A stretch of 64,000 nucleotides of DNA from the NCBI GenBank assembly GCA_023014335.1, contig JAECYW010000002.1, positions 2,108,001-2,172,000 on the forward strand. Direction: 5' to 3'. Shown in pieces: positions 10,287-23,018 of this stretch (the stretch's first letter is position 1; each line of letters begins with the position of its first letter). The notes below the pieces were generated by a model. That model saw only the letters and a list, made by a program, of their open reading frames with translations. It was not told where the DNA came from and did no database searches. The stretch is from Galerina marginata (Eukaryota > Basidiomycota > Agaricomycetes > Agaricales > Galerinaceae). The position numbers and the translations under genes were made by a program.

Positions 10287-11951
10287 TCATGGCAAGTTGG
10301 TTGCACCATCAAACAGAACATTCAACCATGCAGCAAGGCGGAAACCTTGTTTGGCAATCTGTTCCTCAATCTGAGGTATAGCTTAATTGACTTACCAACT
10401 TAAACCCAGGACAGTAAATCACTCACAATGGGAACTGCATTGGTGAAGTAGCTTGAGGTGCACAAATCCTGTGAGGATGATGTGAAGCTGAAGACAAAGG
10501 ACTGGAGGGAATAAATAAATTAGTTGGTAAGCCTTTCACTAACTGCTGGTAGAATCTGGCGTACACAATCAAAAGAGTTGGCATCAGCAGCCCAAACCAG
10601 AGGACACTCAAGAGGGGTGATGGCCCGAGGGTGGAGTAGCCCTGCAATGTCATCTTCGAGGCTTCGTCGCTGATTTACTGGCACAGTGGTGGAGGAGCAC
10701 GTGATCCAATCCGCTGCGAGGGATTTAAATGTGCCAGTCTGAAGGAAGGGTATCATCAAACTTTGTTCTGGTAATGCCACAAAACACAAACTTTAATTCG
10801 TGCAACAAGGTTGCCGGCCCAGGTAGTCACGGAGTTCCCATAGGTAGCAGCCAGGAGCTTGTTTATTATTCCAGAATCTTGTAATACATCAGTCAAGCTG
10901 GCCATAAATTGAAAGCAGTAAAGTTTAAGTACCCCACACCTACACAAGAAATGCCTTATTAGTACAAAAAACCATGGAACAGCTTAGCATCTTTACCGCG
11001 TGTAGATTAGTTGAAGACCCACTGCACTTGGCAGTAATATCGTTTCCACCCACTTCAAGAGCTTCGACATGAAGTGGCTGGCCAATGTCACCTATGAACT
11101 GTTGATGCGAAGCATTATTGTCCGGCATATTTACATCCATCTGTGATATAACTAACATGATCTATAAGAAACCTCGTCAGAAATGAATATGGAGGCTGAG
11201 CATTGAACACACCCAAAAACTTGAGCGCCTCCTGACGCTGTGTGGCTGACAACGAGGTTTCAACGACCCTGGTAGTGTAATTAGCAATGGCAGTCACTGA
11301 GAACCATCAGGCAACGGTATAGACTTCATTGTAAAATTAAATGACAAACAGATGCATTTGCCGTTGGCGCAATCCCTCATCTCAGAAACGGAACATGAAG
11401 TGGGCGGATTGTCTGTCACAAGCCCGTCAAATGCTGTTTCGGCTAACGTGACTTGGATTTACCTTCAGCATCTACAAAATGGAGGGCGGAAGACCTTGAG
11501 GGGCAATCAATCCTTTGTGTGGTTCAACTGGTTTGATTCCTACCAGGCATAAGCAGCCTCGGATTTGACATCGTCAGCCCACTAGATGTACGATAAATGG
11601 ATGCAAAAAGGGACAGTATACTACACTCACAGTGGCGGCAGGTCCGAGGGACTGGTTATAGGTCGTTCCCAACGAGGATTTGACGAAGGAAAGGGCCTTG
11701 GGAGAAAGGAACTAGATACATGCATGCATTTGAATAATAAGAAGCTTAAAGCCTCGCATTAAGAGAACAAGTCGTCATTACCGGCATAGCAATGTACCTA
11801 GTATGGTAAACGGATGGTTGGCACTCAGCCAGCAGTAAGTGAGCACGAAGAATGCAGAGACTTACCCTACCGCCATGTGTCCATTTGCTCCCCAGCCGTA
11901 AACACAACGTACTAAGATTGACGAGGCGAGGGCGACAGTGCTGAATTTCAT
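10287..11951 (-). CDS. Secreted S1/P1-type nuclease
   Basis: A zinc-dependent endonuclease of the S1/P1 family, which cleaves single-stranded DNA and RNA and removes 3' phosphates outside the cell. The first 19 residues are a signal peptide ending in CVYG. Cleavage there makes Trp the first mature residue (WGANGHMAVG), as in P1, where its amino group binds zinc. The other metal ligands can be placed: His of GHMAV, Asp of TWADDVK, His of LHFVDAED, His and Asp of DHFIGD, His of QPLH, and His and Asp of NLHAVWD. About ten short introns split the gene. One exon is only 5 nt (11161-11157) and supplies the DH. The protein ends LAAWLNVLFDGATNLP with TGA at 10289-10287. All exons join in frame, so the gene looks intact. 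Confidence 0.9.
11157..11161 (-). other. 5-nt micro-exon of the S1/P1 nuclease
   Basis: The exon reads ATCAT on the minus strand. It is flanked by a TTATAG acceptor (intron 11212-11162, 51 nt) and a GTTAGT donor (intron 11156-11099, 58 nt). With G11213 from the previous exon it encodes Asp-His, completing KFLDHFIGD. The His is a predicted zinc ligand. Confidence 0.75.
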
Positions 11952-12635
11952 GACAGGTTATGGGAGCCTGTAGCACAGGTGGAGAGAGTACATTGTGCAA
12001 ATTAGTCCATTAAATAGTGCATGGAGGGAGTTCTTCGACGACTAGCTCCATGCCATGTGCATAAAATCATGATATTCACAAGATTTCAGAGAGACTACTG
12101 TCGCGAGTCGAATTCATCACTCGAACCATCCTTCGCTGAGATAAGTATAGATATCGATACCTAAATTTAACCCGGGAGGTCAATAACATGTGGTACACAA
12201 TTGGATGATAACAAATATACGAGCCAACGGTCATCATTTTAAGATCAAATGATCCTGCACGTTCGCCTTCGTCCACAATCAATCCACAATGACTATAAAA
12301 ATAAATGCGATGTTACCAGGACACATCTGGCCATAGCACATGTGTCCTATAAACTGAACATTTATTTCAGGAATTTAGCAATGGCGAGGAAAAAAAAGGA
12401 TATGCCGGTAATATTGCCCAAGGTGTGCCACATGGTAATAACAGTTTTCCCAACGAATGTCGGGTCAGGGAAAAAAATTCAGCATACTATCGGAGGAAAT
12501 AATGTGAGGGCTGAAGGAATAGGTAGATTGAAAACAACATATACTCACTGGTCGCGATATTGTCTTGACATGCTACATAGTATTGTAGCCTGTCGGGCAA
12601 CAATTAAGACAGTGTATGAGCTGGAAAAAAGGGAA
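11952..12635. other. Intergenic region upstream of the nuclease gene
   Basis: Contains the promoter side of the nuclease gene (near 11952-12100) and the 3' flank of the next minus-strand gene. AT-rich. Short open frames on the plus strand have no recognisable protein features. No RNA gene or repeat seen. Confidence 0.4.
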
Positions 12636-14227
12636 TCAGCATTGTGTAGGATTGCAATTGGCTGTGTTACCGTTTCCCTTTGGTTCATCACCAGAGTCCA
12701 TATTTAAAAATGTCTCCATGTCCATCGAGAAGTTCATTTCAGTGTTATGTGCGTCTGAGAAGAATCCAGATGCTAGATTGGAAATCAAATCCATAGAGGA
12801 GTTGAGATCGAATGTTTCTCCCGTTTGTTGCAGAGCAGAGTTTACAGATGGCGAGTTTTTGACTTCCATGAGATCTGGAGCCGATGTGAATTGAGCCAAC
12901 AAAATTTCTGGAGATGAAATGGAGAGAGATTGAGGTTGTGGAACAGATGCACCAGGTGCGAGTTCCAATTCTCCTCCACTGGAAGTAAAATCACCGAAGA
13001 GTTCATCGTTGACATTGTCAATTTCGAAGTCAGCAAGGGAAGTCTCTTTGTCCTGCCCCGGTTCGTCATGCGCAATGCCGAGCATTTGTTCCGCGTCTCC
13101 ATTATCCATGATAGGCGAAAACAGCCCATCATGGGCGTTGCTAGCACTGCTGGGTTCAATGGGATCTCCGAAGTGATCAGTCATGTTTGCCATTTCAATG
13201 TCCATTGCATCTAGATCGAGTTCGATTGGCTTGTCTGAAGAGTCACCAAGTCCGACGCCGAGAACAGCCAGATCGGATTGTTTCTGGGGAATATGCATCC
13301 CGTCTGGAAGGCTAAGGTCAAGGTTCGGAGAACTGTGAGTAATGTCGATTGGCAAAGTGGAATCGGCAAAGGCTGACATAAGGTCAGGAAAGGATTCATT
13401 AGGGCCAGTTGGACGGGCAGATTTTGGCGCCAATGTAACTGGTGAAGGGAGGCCTTTCGAGTACAGGGCAGCCTCTTCCTCCGTGATTCTTAGAGACGTT
13501 GAGGATAGGTCAAGCTTAAGAGGGAATTGTGGCCTATGAAGAGAGGAAATCGATATTGCAGATGGCCGCCTGCCAGGGAGCGGATTGAAGATGGGGGAAT
13601 TTCTGGGATTTGTGCCACTACCGTCTGTCGAGGTGTGTGAAGGAGCATCGGCAAAAGCGTCAGATGTTGGAGGCGGAACAGGAGGCGGCAACATTTTCAA
13701 TGCATCCTGCTGCTTCCGTCGTTCTTCTGTTTCGATGCGCTCCTCTTCTCGTCGTAAGTCGCGTTTAAGAATGCTGATGGCACGCAGCTACGGGCACGGA
13801 TCAGTATATATAAAGCAATTCTACATTAATTTATTAAGAACTTGCAAGATGAGCTTCAATGGAGTCACAAAGTTGGTCATATTTTTCGATATCGCGTCCA
13901 AGAGCAGCTGTGAGAGAACGCGGTGGGTTGGGGACATGCTTCTCAATGTCTCTAAATGTAGGCTCAACGGTGAGACAGCGACGGAATAATCAGGGTGAAC
14001 ATACAACTTGCGCGCTTCTGCGTAGAAGCTGTATATTTGACCGGTTTTGATAACAGCATCCTACAACTGTTAGCGTTCGCCCCCAGAAAGTCAGCGAAAG
14101 GCGTTACTTTGAGGCAGTGCGTCAATGCATTGAACTCTGGCTGCAAGAGCTTTTCTTTCGGTAATGCTTTTGCATCGTTGCTAGTTGTTGCGCTGGGCGA
14201 CGCCATGATAATATTGTCGAAGTCCAT
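12636..14227 (-). CDS. Unrecognised protein, N-terminal helical domain plus acidic tail
   Basis: I do not recognise this family. The ATG at 14227 gives MDFDNIIMASPS; a second ATG at 14206 is possible. Four exons join in frame: a first part ending FNALTHCLK, then DAVIKTGQIYSFYAEARKLY, then DIEKHVPNPPRSLTAALGRD and IEKYDQLCDSIEAHL, then RAISILKRDLRREEERIETE leading into the last long exon. The first 120 residues look helical and end in a charged coiled coil. The remainder is proline- and serine-rich and then strongly acidic with scattered hydrophobics (FEIDNVNDELFGDF, FSMDMETFLNMDSGDE), which resembles a transcription activation domain. A nuclear regulator or Mediator-type subunit is possible, but this rests on composition only. 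Confidence 0.6.
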
Positions 14228-14413
14228 GTCGGGGGTCTATGTAATGCTTTTCAACTTCCTGTCCAAATTGGCAAATAGTTTCCACGGAGGGCCCATGTCC
14301 TCCTCAGTTACCTCCTCCCTTATTGAAATCGGGCCGAACCCAATCCTCTTCTCCTTGCGCCAAAGAGTGTAGCGTATTGAAACCAACCCATATGCAAGGC
14401 TGCTTTGCACTCG

Positions 14414-17400
14414 ATGCTTCCGAGTGCAACCGCGTCTGTTCAACCTACTTCTGTGGCTGAATATCTGGCCCCTGTATGTTCAGCTTGAGCCCTCGTCGTC
14501 CATGAAGCTGCTCACATATGTATCAGAGACGTATCCGGCACATAACTGGTATTCAAATACGCAATTTGACACCATTCCCTGTCCGCGATTCCTTCACCTC
14601 GGCTTTGACTCGACCAGTGGAGCAGTCTCACTTCGCTGGGTCTGGCATTACAGATGATCTTGGTGCTATCCTAGCCAGAAAGCGTTCGCGGAAGGTCTCT
14701 ACCAATTCGACTGCAACTCGTCGTAGTCTCAAGTGGGAAGATGATGTTTTTGACAAAGACGCGGTTTCCCCCATCGAACCAAAGGGGAGGGTACCTTCTA
14801 CTTCGACAGTCACATTTTCAAGGGGTGGAAATGTCTCGACAAGTCCAAGTAGTGTTGTTCAAACTCTTTCTTCTTCATTTAAATCGAATTATTCACTGCG
14901 GAGTCATCGTGCTAGAACGAGTTCCATGAGCAGCAATTATCTACCCGGCGCCATTCGGCCACCAACTGTTGCTTCGACAGCGCTTTCTACATCTTCATTC
15001 CTTCCGGATAATTCGCAAGTTGCTTTGCAGAAGGTTATCGGCTTCAGACTGGTGGAAACCTTTATTGCGGTGACCTTTCCCGCCGACAATCACGCCCAAG
15101 GGGAATTTTCCAAGTCAAGTGAATTGCCGCGCAACCCGCTGCGTTCTGCCCCAATGCCCAAGACCTCCCCATCTGCATCTCGCACCCAAAGAGTGGCACC
15201 TGTCGCTCGTCATGGGATATCGCAAATCAACCACAAGAGTAGAAATTCTCCTCCTGGTTCCGCTCCACCATCTAAGACATCTTTCGCTATTTCCCGGCCA
15301 ATCAAATCGGACAAGAAGCCCAAGATATTGCAAGGCCACGACGTAAATGGCGCCCCTCTTTTGTCGAATTTGCAGTCACAAAAAAATGGGAAATCGGTTA
15401 CAACCCCACCACAGGCAATTCAACCTCCTCCAGGGAAAGAGCTATCATCACCCGTCTATTTTTCTCCGATACATCGGCCGTCTACAAATCCATTTTTCCC
15501 GATCGATGCTCGTTCTGGCCGCGATTTTCCTCAGTGGTCCGACACCAGTGGCCAGAAGTTGAGGGTCGAGCTTTGGGGTAAAACATCGGTATCAGGAATG
15601 AAAGAAGACCCAGAAATAGTCCAGTCCATAGATGAATCCGAGGAGTGGAAGTTTTTAGAAGAGTGGGACTTCGACTTGGATAATTTGATTCCTTTGCCCA
15701 ACGATGTATGAGTCTTCTGGTTCTTTTTCTAGCCCATATTCATCCTTCATATCACCTTCAGGCAGACACGAATCCGTCCTCGCTCCCTTCCAACACAATT
15801 GTGGTGACATTATCACCCCCAGGCCAAGTCCTTTATCTTGCTCCCTTTCCAACATCCCGGTCTTCGACTCCATCCGCAGGATATACATCGGATCCCGAGT
15901 CAGAAATAAGGAAGGCGAAGCATGTCGGTGATCATCCAGACCCTGGTATTGCTTCTGACGAAATCTTACCCCTTTCGCGGAGAAGGGGTCGCAAACGCCT
16001 AGGCAGCACGGCGGGATCGAGAGAGGCGACTAAGACGGCTGGTTGGCAAGAATTGTTCAAGTGATTAATCCCTTTCTCGCCCTTTTCCCCCACACTTACA
16101 AACGACCAGACTTGTGACCTTACAGTCTCTAATCTTGGACAACGAAATATCCTTGGGAGACGTCGTTCGGAAGACCGATAAATTGCTGGAGGGAGACGAA
16201 ACTTTTCCCCTTGTATTGTCTTTCTATGCTGGATGGCTTCACTCTAACCACACTCTACAGAGGCGCCAAATATCTGAGAGGGAAACTCACATCCAAGAGC
16301 TGAGGCAGAACCATGACGTGGTCCTTGAACAATCCACGAGAAGTAAAGCATTCATGAATTATTATTTATGTGCTCTAATCCGCAAGTACAAATAGGGAAG
16401 GAAGAAATCGAGAACCGGTCTCGAAGATTGCAGCAAAGAATAGAGCTTCTTACCTCTGCTAGGACTCGTGAGATTCATTCGAATGTAGACCAAAGCATAG
16501 AAGAAGAAAGGTTCGCAAATTGCTCAGATCAAAGGACTTTGTTGATCTGCTTTTGTCGCAGCAAGCAATTGACGACACTCTACGAGACGACGGGGGCTAT
16601 TCGGACTTCCCTTCTATCTACTCTTTCAGTCATCTTTCCTATCGAGCTTTACTCTCCTCCTGATTTACTTTTCACCATTTTGGACGTGCCGCTTCCAATT
16701 CCTTTGACTTCTGCTGACCCAGCACCTCCCTTAACATTAGCAGAGCACAATGTGGTAACAGAGGAGGCGGTCGCAACTGCTCTAGGCTATGTGGCGCAAG
16801 TTCTTCAGATATTAGCTGCATATATTGGTAAAAACTTGGTATATCCTGTGACATGTATCGGCAGTAGGAGCTTGATCAGGGATGGGATTTCGGCGATGGT
16901 GGGACCACGCATGTGAGTTCTATGATGCCTTTCTTGAGACTTTGTTAATAATACGATTCGACCCACTTAGGTTTCCTCTATTCTCGAAAGGGGTAGACAC
17001 CTACCGATTTGAGTATGGCGTATTCCTCCTGAATAAAGATATTGAGCTGGTCAGTCGTCAGTTCAACTCTAATCATTTTTGCTTAAAGTCTTGTAGCTTA
17101 TGTCAGAGCGCGACCTACGAGCATTGGATATACGACATACATTGCCTAATCTTAAGAATATCATGCTCACTCTTAGCCATGATAAAGCCCCGAAGCCCCG
17201 GTCAGTGCATTCCCTGTTTCTATGCACTGTGGCGCTGACATCGACATAGACCTATCACAACAACCCATTCTCCGATATCCATAGATTCAGGCCTAAGCAC
17301 GCCTTCAAGAGAACCATCACCCGTTAATGAGGATATCAGCACTCCCAAAGCGTCTCATACTGTCGGTTCCAACGGGGTTGAAACTATCACGCCAACGGCT

Positions 17401-17709
17401 AGCGGGGCAACAACGCCCACAACGGCCGCTATTTCTGACGAGTCACGCAAGCCAAAATCATTCCTTGGTTTCGTCCCATTTACGGACTTCCTTCGTGTAC
17501 GATACCCCTCCACCACCGACTCCTCTAAGAGGGCATCCAAATCTTTGGCGGCGACGGACGCAGAGCATGAAGACCGGTTTGAAGGTGTTGCGGGAAATGC
17601 TGATTTCGATGATGATGATAGAACGACCATACATGGCGTTCCTTCAGACATGCGTAGTGGTCTCTCGGACGCTGAGTCAATAGGAGAAGGTCCGTCGATA
17701 AAGTTTTGA
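14414..17709 (+). CDS. UVRAG/Vps38-like subunit of PI3-kinase complex II
   Basis: A homologue of UVRAG/Vps38, which joins Vps34, Vps15 and Atg6/Beclin 1 in the endosomal PI3-kinase complex for endosome and autophagosome maturation. A short first exon (MLPSATASVQPTSVAEYLAP) splices to RRIRHITGIQIRNLTPFPVR. A long Ser/Pro-rich section follows, then a family segment LEEWDFDLDNLIPLP and YTSDPESEIRK. Next comes the coiled-coil and UVRAG/Atg14 core: LVTLQSLILDNEISLGDVVR, RRQISERETHIQELRQNHDV, LLSTLSVIFPIELYSP, ALGYVAQVLQILAAYIGKNL and FSKGVDTYRFEYGVFLLNKD. A low-complexity tail ends KSFLGFVPFTDFLRVRYP and, after more residues, IKF with TGA at 17707-17709. About eight introns of 50-70 nt are present. 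I am fairly sure of the family; the exact exon ends in 16340-16560 are not resolved. Confidence 0.8.
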
Positions 17710-18660
17710 CTGTCAACTCTTTGACTTACAGCATAAATGACCTTGTGCAGAAACATAGAGGCAGCGGTTATCGTTTCATAATTGCCAACTTGCTGCTTCA
17801 CTTAACATGAGTCCTTGGCGGGGTAAATCGTATGACCTGATTTGCAGTTTCATTCTTTCGGTGATTACGGTATGTAGCATATGTTAAACCGTGTGTTGGC
17901 AACCAGTGACGAAGCTGCGAAGCTACCCTGAAATGTTCAACGTCTGATCGGCTCTGATATGAAGTGATGGAAAATTTCGAGCCTTACGCGGCGAGGAAGA
18001 CCTCGTACGTACAAAAAGCGTTTCCTCGAACTATTTTGGGCTACGTATGGCGTTCAGTTCAGTTGAGATAGAATATGCGTTTGTGCAAACTCCCTTTGAT
18101 GATTTTGAAAGATAAAGTACATATGGTGGTGCGCCGCGCTTTAAAATAGGGAATTGTTCGAGCGGCTCAGGCATATCCCTGTTTTGCGGAGAGCAGCCCT
18201 TAAGAACGCAGGAATTTTTAAGCGAAATCGCCAGGGACCGGAGTTGAAAAATTTGAGGGGAGTTGCCGGCCTTTTCAGCTCAGGGACCAAAACGTAGCGC
18301 ACTCAACGACCATTACTTATATTCTCAAGTCGACAACCTCCTCAGCCATTCTCTTCCTGCCTCTTCCGTCCAACACTAAAAAGAGTCGGTTCTTTCTCCC
18401 TTTCGCCGTCGTCGTCTTTTCTCACCACTCTTCAGCTCGCTCTGGCGCATTGTAACATCAGTCCTTACGACGGGCCAAAACCAGTTCACAGGTCAGTCAA
18501 TTGATGGTGGTTTAGCGACTTCATTTCTGATTGCAATGTCATTTTACTGTAGGATACCTTTTGTGCAACTGCTCCCTCGTCAACCTATACCCTCAGACAT
18601 CCCTTCATTTCTTCCTGTCCTTCACTGCTCTGAAAAGTTACAAGCACTTCTGTTGCGAAA
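17710..18660. other. Intergenic region and 5' leader of the Pumilio gene
   Basis: No convincing coding region. The part from about 18300 is pyrimidine-rich, as in fungal promoters and leaders. A GTCAGT donor at 18491 and a TTTTACTGTAG acceptor ending at 18553 would fit a 63-nt intron in the 5' untranslated region. Confidence 0.4.
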
Positions 18661-21600
18661 ATGAATACTATGCAAAATACTACCTCACCTACTGATAATC
18701 AACCCTCCTCTGACGAAAGGAAGAACAGTCCACCTGCTTTTTTGGACCTTGCTGACTCCGTATGTTCTTCGTTGCCTCACTTCGCTGTCACTAATTCATT
18801 TGTCGTTTTTCTTAAGGCCGCGAGGTTGGGGAGTAATATGCCGGACATGTCAGCAGTGAGTTGGTTACGGAACCCTTCAAGAAAGATGAATGATTCTATT
18901 TATGCCAGCGCGTCGAATTGAAGCGTCTTGAACACGAACGGCAGCGACTTATACATTTGAAACATTTCGAAGATCAAATGCGTGCTCTCGAACAAAAACA
19001 AGCTCAGGAGCTTCTCAGTATTCCTTATGAGCCAAATGGCAACGGAGGTGTCCAGCATTTGGCGGTATCAGCGCCGACAACACCTCCTCGTCTCAATGCT
19101 CAGCTTAGTGAGTGTGCTTTTGCTAGGCATTTGTCCCTTCACTGAACCGGTGACCTGTTTAGCAGCTGTCGGGACTATGGCAGACAAACGCAAATCGGTC
19201 ACTTATGCTCCATCAGTCAATTTATCCCCCGATCTGGCCACTGGCCCCGCAGTTAATGGTCATAGTTTTAGTCGTCCTGCTGGGGCAAAGAGTATGCCTG
19301 CTAGCAGACGTACGTCCGCAAGCAGTCACGACGAAGAACTTGCTATCCATATTCAGGGTCTATCTCTTGCCGGTGATCGTTCGACTCGTGCTTCACCGGT
19401 CCCCGCTCCTGTCTCGGCTTCAATCCTACTCAGAGGGAATGGTCGATATGCAGACGACGAAGGTGCCAGATACGCGAGTACCTACAATGCAGGGATGATG
19501 CTGGATGAACAATTGGATCAAGAAATGCACAGTAAGCTCTCTGGCCGTTTCTATATTTTTATTTTATTTTTATGTTCCCCCTTGTAGATGCGATGAGAAA
19601 CCTTCCTACTTCCGATGATGATAAGTATACCAACTCTTACGCAAACAAGGTCAGCGAATACTTTAATCCAGTATTCTTATTCTCATCGAATTCAGATATC
19701 GACGGCATCTGCAGCATTGGATTTGGCGCACCTATCTCAAACGTCCCCTCGTACCCACTTTGCGAATAGGGCTCTTGACTCCCGCGAAAAGTCGTCTGAA
19801 TGGCCTCAGTTTCCAGGAAATCCACGCGGGCCTGAAGGCTCTGCACCAAGAACGGATCGACGCACTGTCACTAACCCAAATTTGACGTTGTCGGCACCAT
19901 CCGACGACATTCAGGGGGGTTCAGTCTCAGCCTCTGCTACGCCTCTCCTTCCGCAGCAATCCCAAGGATCGAACCAGCCAACTTCACGTCGAGGATCACC
20001 ACATAGCTTACTGGACAGTCTTTCTGCCACAACCCGCTCTGTCCCTGCGACTCCGTTAGGCATACCAAGTAGCACTGCCCATCTTTTGAAGACACCGGGC
20101 ACACCGCAGGATATTCAGGCTTTGAATGGCCGTATCTCTACGCCAAATTCTCATCAAATTAGCGATAGCTCTGTCAATGCGATTGATTTGCAAGCCTCTC
20201 TGTCTCGACTACCAGCTGGTCCTTATGACAATAGTTCTCTGACTTTTACTTCAATACAGTCCACTGGTCGTGATGATGTACGTTTTTCTACCGTTTCCCC
20301 AATTATTTTCTCTTTCTCACATGATTTCCAGTATGACGCTATCTATGGTGTCAACAGCGGCGTAGACAATACCCATTTCAATACTTATGGCTTTGAAACT
20401 GCTGCTCGTCCCAATGCCAATCCATCTAATGGTTCGCCCAGCAATACTTCCGCTGCACCTGGCGGTATATATCCTGCGCAGCATGGGTCTCGTTATGGTT
20501 TGGGTTTGCCCAACCGTGGTGCTACTGGCACCGATAACAAGATGAATGGGCTTCACGGTCCAAAACATAAACGAGGCGATATGGATCGAGAATGTGCGTC
20601 AACTACTTATGAATTTGACCCATGCACTGAGGCGTAAAATTTACAGTCAATCGCTTTGCTGGAACTCGAATTGAAGACCTGCAAGGGGAGATTCCAGCGT
20701 TGTGTAAAGATCAGCATGGGTGTCGCTACCTACAGAAGAAACTTGAAGAAGGGGTTCCCGAGCATCGTGACATGATTTTCCGGGAAACCTTTGGCCATTT
20801 CGCTGATCTAATGACGGGTCGGTTTTGGTTATTTTTGCTGTGGCTACCTTGTTGATTTCTGTTCAGATCCATTTGGAAACTATCTATGCCAGAAGCTTTT
20901 GGAGTACTCTTCAGACGAACAACGGAATGTTATTTGTGAATCGGTCGCTCAAGATCTTGTTAATATCTCGCTAAACATGCACGGCACGCGCGCTGTTCAG
21001 AAGATGATCGATTTCTTATCTACCCGCCGCCAGGCAAGTTTTATAACCTCTCGTCGTATCTCGCAAACTTACAAGTGAATAGCAGACTGACCATAGGTAC
21101 AACACCCAGATCCACTCCATCATTGTTGCCCTTAGCCTGCACGTTGTTGTCCTCATCAAAGACTTGAACGGCAATCATGTTATTCAAAAGTGCCTCAACA
21201 AACTAGCGCCAGAAGATAATCAAGTACGTGTAATCTGTTCCTTTGTCATCTTGCCTAAACATTTCTTCTTTAGTTCATATACAATGCTGTCGCGGCGAAC
21301 TGTGTTGAAGTAGCTACTCATCGTCATGGATGCTGTGTTTTGCAGCGATGCGTTGATCACGCATCTGAATTGCAGCGGGTGCAACTTGTGAATGAAATCA
21401 CATATAACGCGCTCACCTTGGTGCAAGATCCTTATGGCAACTACGTAAGGCATTGTCATCCTTTTCTTTGACGATAACTTACGTACCGCATGAACCAGGT
21501 CGTCCAATACATTCTCGATCTGAATGATAACCGATTCAGCGATGGCGTCATCCGTCAGTTTGCTGGCAACGTTTGCGCATTATCTGTTCAAAAGTTCAGT

Positions 21601-22371
21601 TCCAACGTAATCGAAAAGGTAGTTAAGTCAGCAATGCACTTGGAAAGTGTTCCTAATATCCTGCCAAGTGTATCCGTGTAGCAGAACACAGCACGCGAAA
21701 GATGCTCATTGAAGAGTTGTTGAACCGGTCACGACTGGAGAAGTTACTGCGTGACTCTTACGGAAATTACTGCGTACAAGTTTGTGACTGTCTTATTTCA
21801 GTATTCGATCTCTTTATTCACGTTTGCTTCATATTAGACTGCTCTGGACTATGCCGATCCTGCCCAACGAGCGCTTTTGGTGGAGGGAATTCGCCCTGTT
21901 CTTCCCTTAATTCGCAATACGCCATACGGAAAGCGCATTCAAAACAAATTGCAACGTGAACAAATGGACCACTTCAGCGGATTCCCGAACCAGCAAGCTC
22001 TTGTTAATATGGCGCTTACCAACCAAGGAATGGGTGCCGCCCACACCAACAACCGCCACATACCTCAGGGTCTTTCTGCGAACCCTTTGGCAGAGGTATA
22101 TGCTTCTTCAAATGGCTTGTATTCGATCCCGGGACAAGGGAACTTCACTCAAGCGCACCTGAACTCTCAAATGCACACTTTACAGCCGCAGCCCATTGAT
22201 GGGTATGTACTGCAGGGAAATTCGACCCACAATCAAGGATTACCGCAACAACACTCTCACGCTGGGTCATTCCCTACCCCCTCGTTTGCCAACCTCCCCG
22301 CATTCAGCGGTGCTCTCACCGGGTCTATCAATGACCCGTACCAGCGTTCGGCTTTCGGATATGGAATGTAA
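18661..22371 (+). CDS. Pumilio-family (PUF) RNA-binding protein
   Basis: A cytoplasmic post-transcriptional repressor type: PUF repeats bind 3'-UTR elements of the UGUA class and recruit deadenylation factors. The N-terminal half is Ser/Thr/Pro/Asn-rich and disordered. From about 20640 eight PUF repeats follow: KDQHGCRYLQKKLEEG, DPFGNYLCQKLLEY, NMHGTRAVQKMIDF, DLNGNHVIQKCLNK, HRHGCCVLQRCVDH, DPYGNYVVQYILDL, QKFSSNVIEKCIRV and DSYGNYCVQTALDY. A Gln/Asn/Gly-rich tail ends SAFGYGM. The SNxxE triad in repeat 7 and NYxxQ triads in 6 and 8 are the classic set that reads U-G-U. Repeat 5 has Cys-Cys-Gln where Pumilio usually has Cys-Arg-Gln. About ten introns are present. The start at 18661 is the first ATG in frame with the leader exon. 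Confidence 0.92.
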
Positions 22372-23018
22372 ACATTTTCTTTCGCGATCTTTGTTCTGGA
22401 TACGTGGACTTCATCGGCTGCTTTCTGAAAACCTATCACTCTTTTAATTTTTTTCGACTTCAATCTGCAACCGCGCTTGATACCTACAAAATCTACCCTA
22501 CTACGTATACGTCCATTTTGATTTGCTGTTCACATGCTCCTCTAACCATGCCCCAACCTTCCCCATCATACCACATCCTGCATTGTATTTTGCAAACGGC
22601 ATTTTTCCTGACCATTTGTTTTCATGCTTTCCTGTGATCAATACTTTTTATTTGCCCATCCACATTTGTAACGGTTATTCCCTCATTCTACTTACTACTT
22701 TAAGTCGGTTGTCTGTCTTATAGTACGACGTTGCAGCACTATTGGTCTGTCATTCTGTAGTTATTCCCACTCAAGCTGTATAAAGTCATTATCTAGATTC
22801 TTCGGGTGGAAATCAATGCACATAATTCGAACGTTGCTGATAAATTCCTGAAATACGAAGTTTGGCGTTCTGGTGGGTGTTCACCGGGAAGCAAGCTATA
22901 ATTACCGGGCCGATCGTTACTTATAATCGACGATCTTTCGTTTCCCACTTCAGGTCTTTAAATCGGCCACTGCAATCCACTTTGATTTCCCATCCTCTAA
23001 TCCCTAGTCGCTAACACC
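22372..23018. other. Intergenic region between Pumilio and HEM3
   Basis: The 3' flank of the Pumilio gene is T- and C-rich. The HEM3 promoter lies in about 22800-23018. No coding potential or repeat recognised. Confidence 0.45.
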
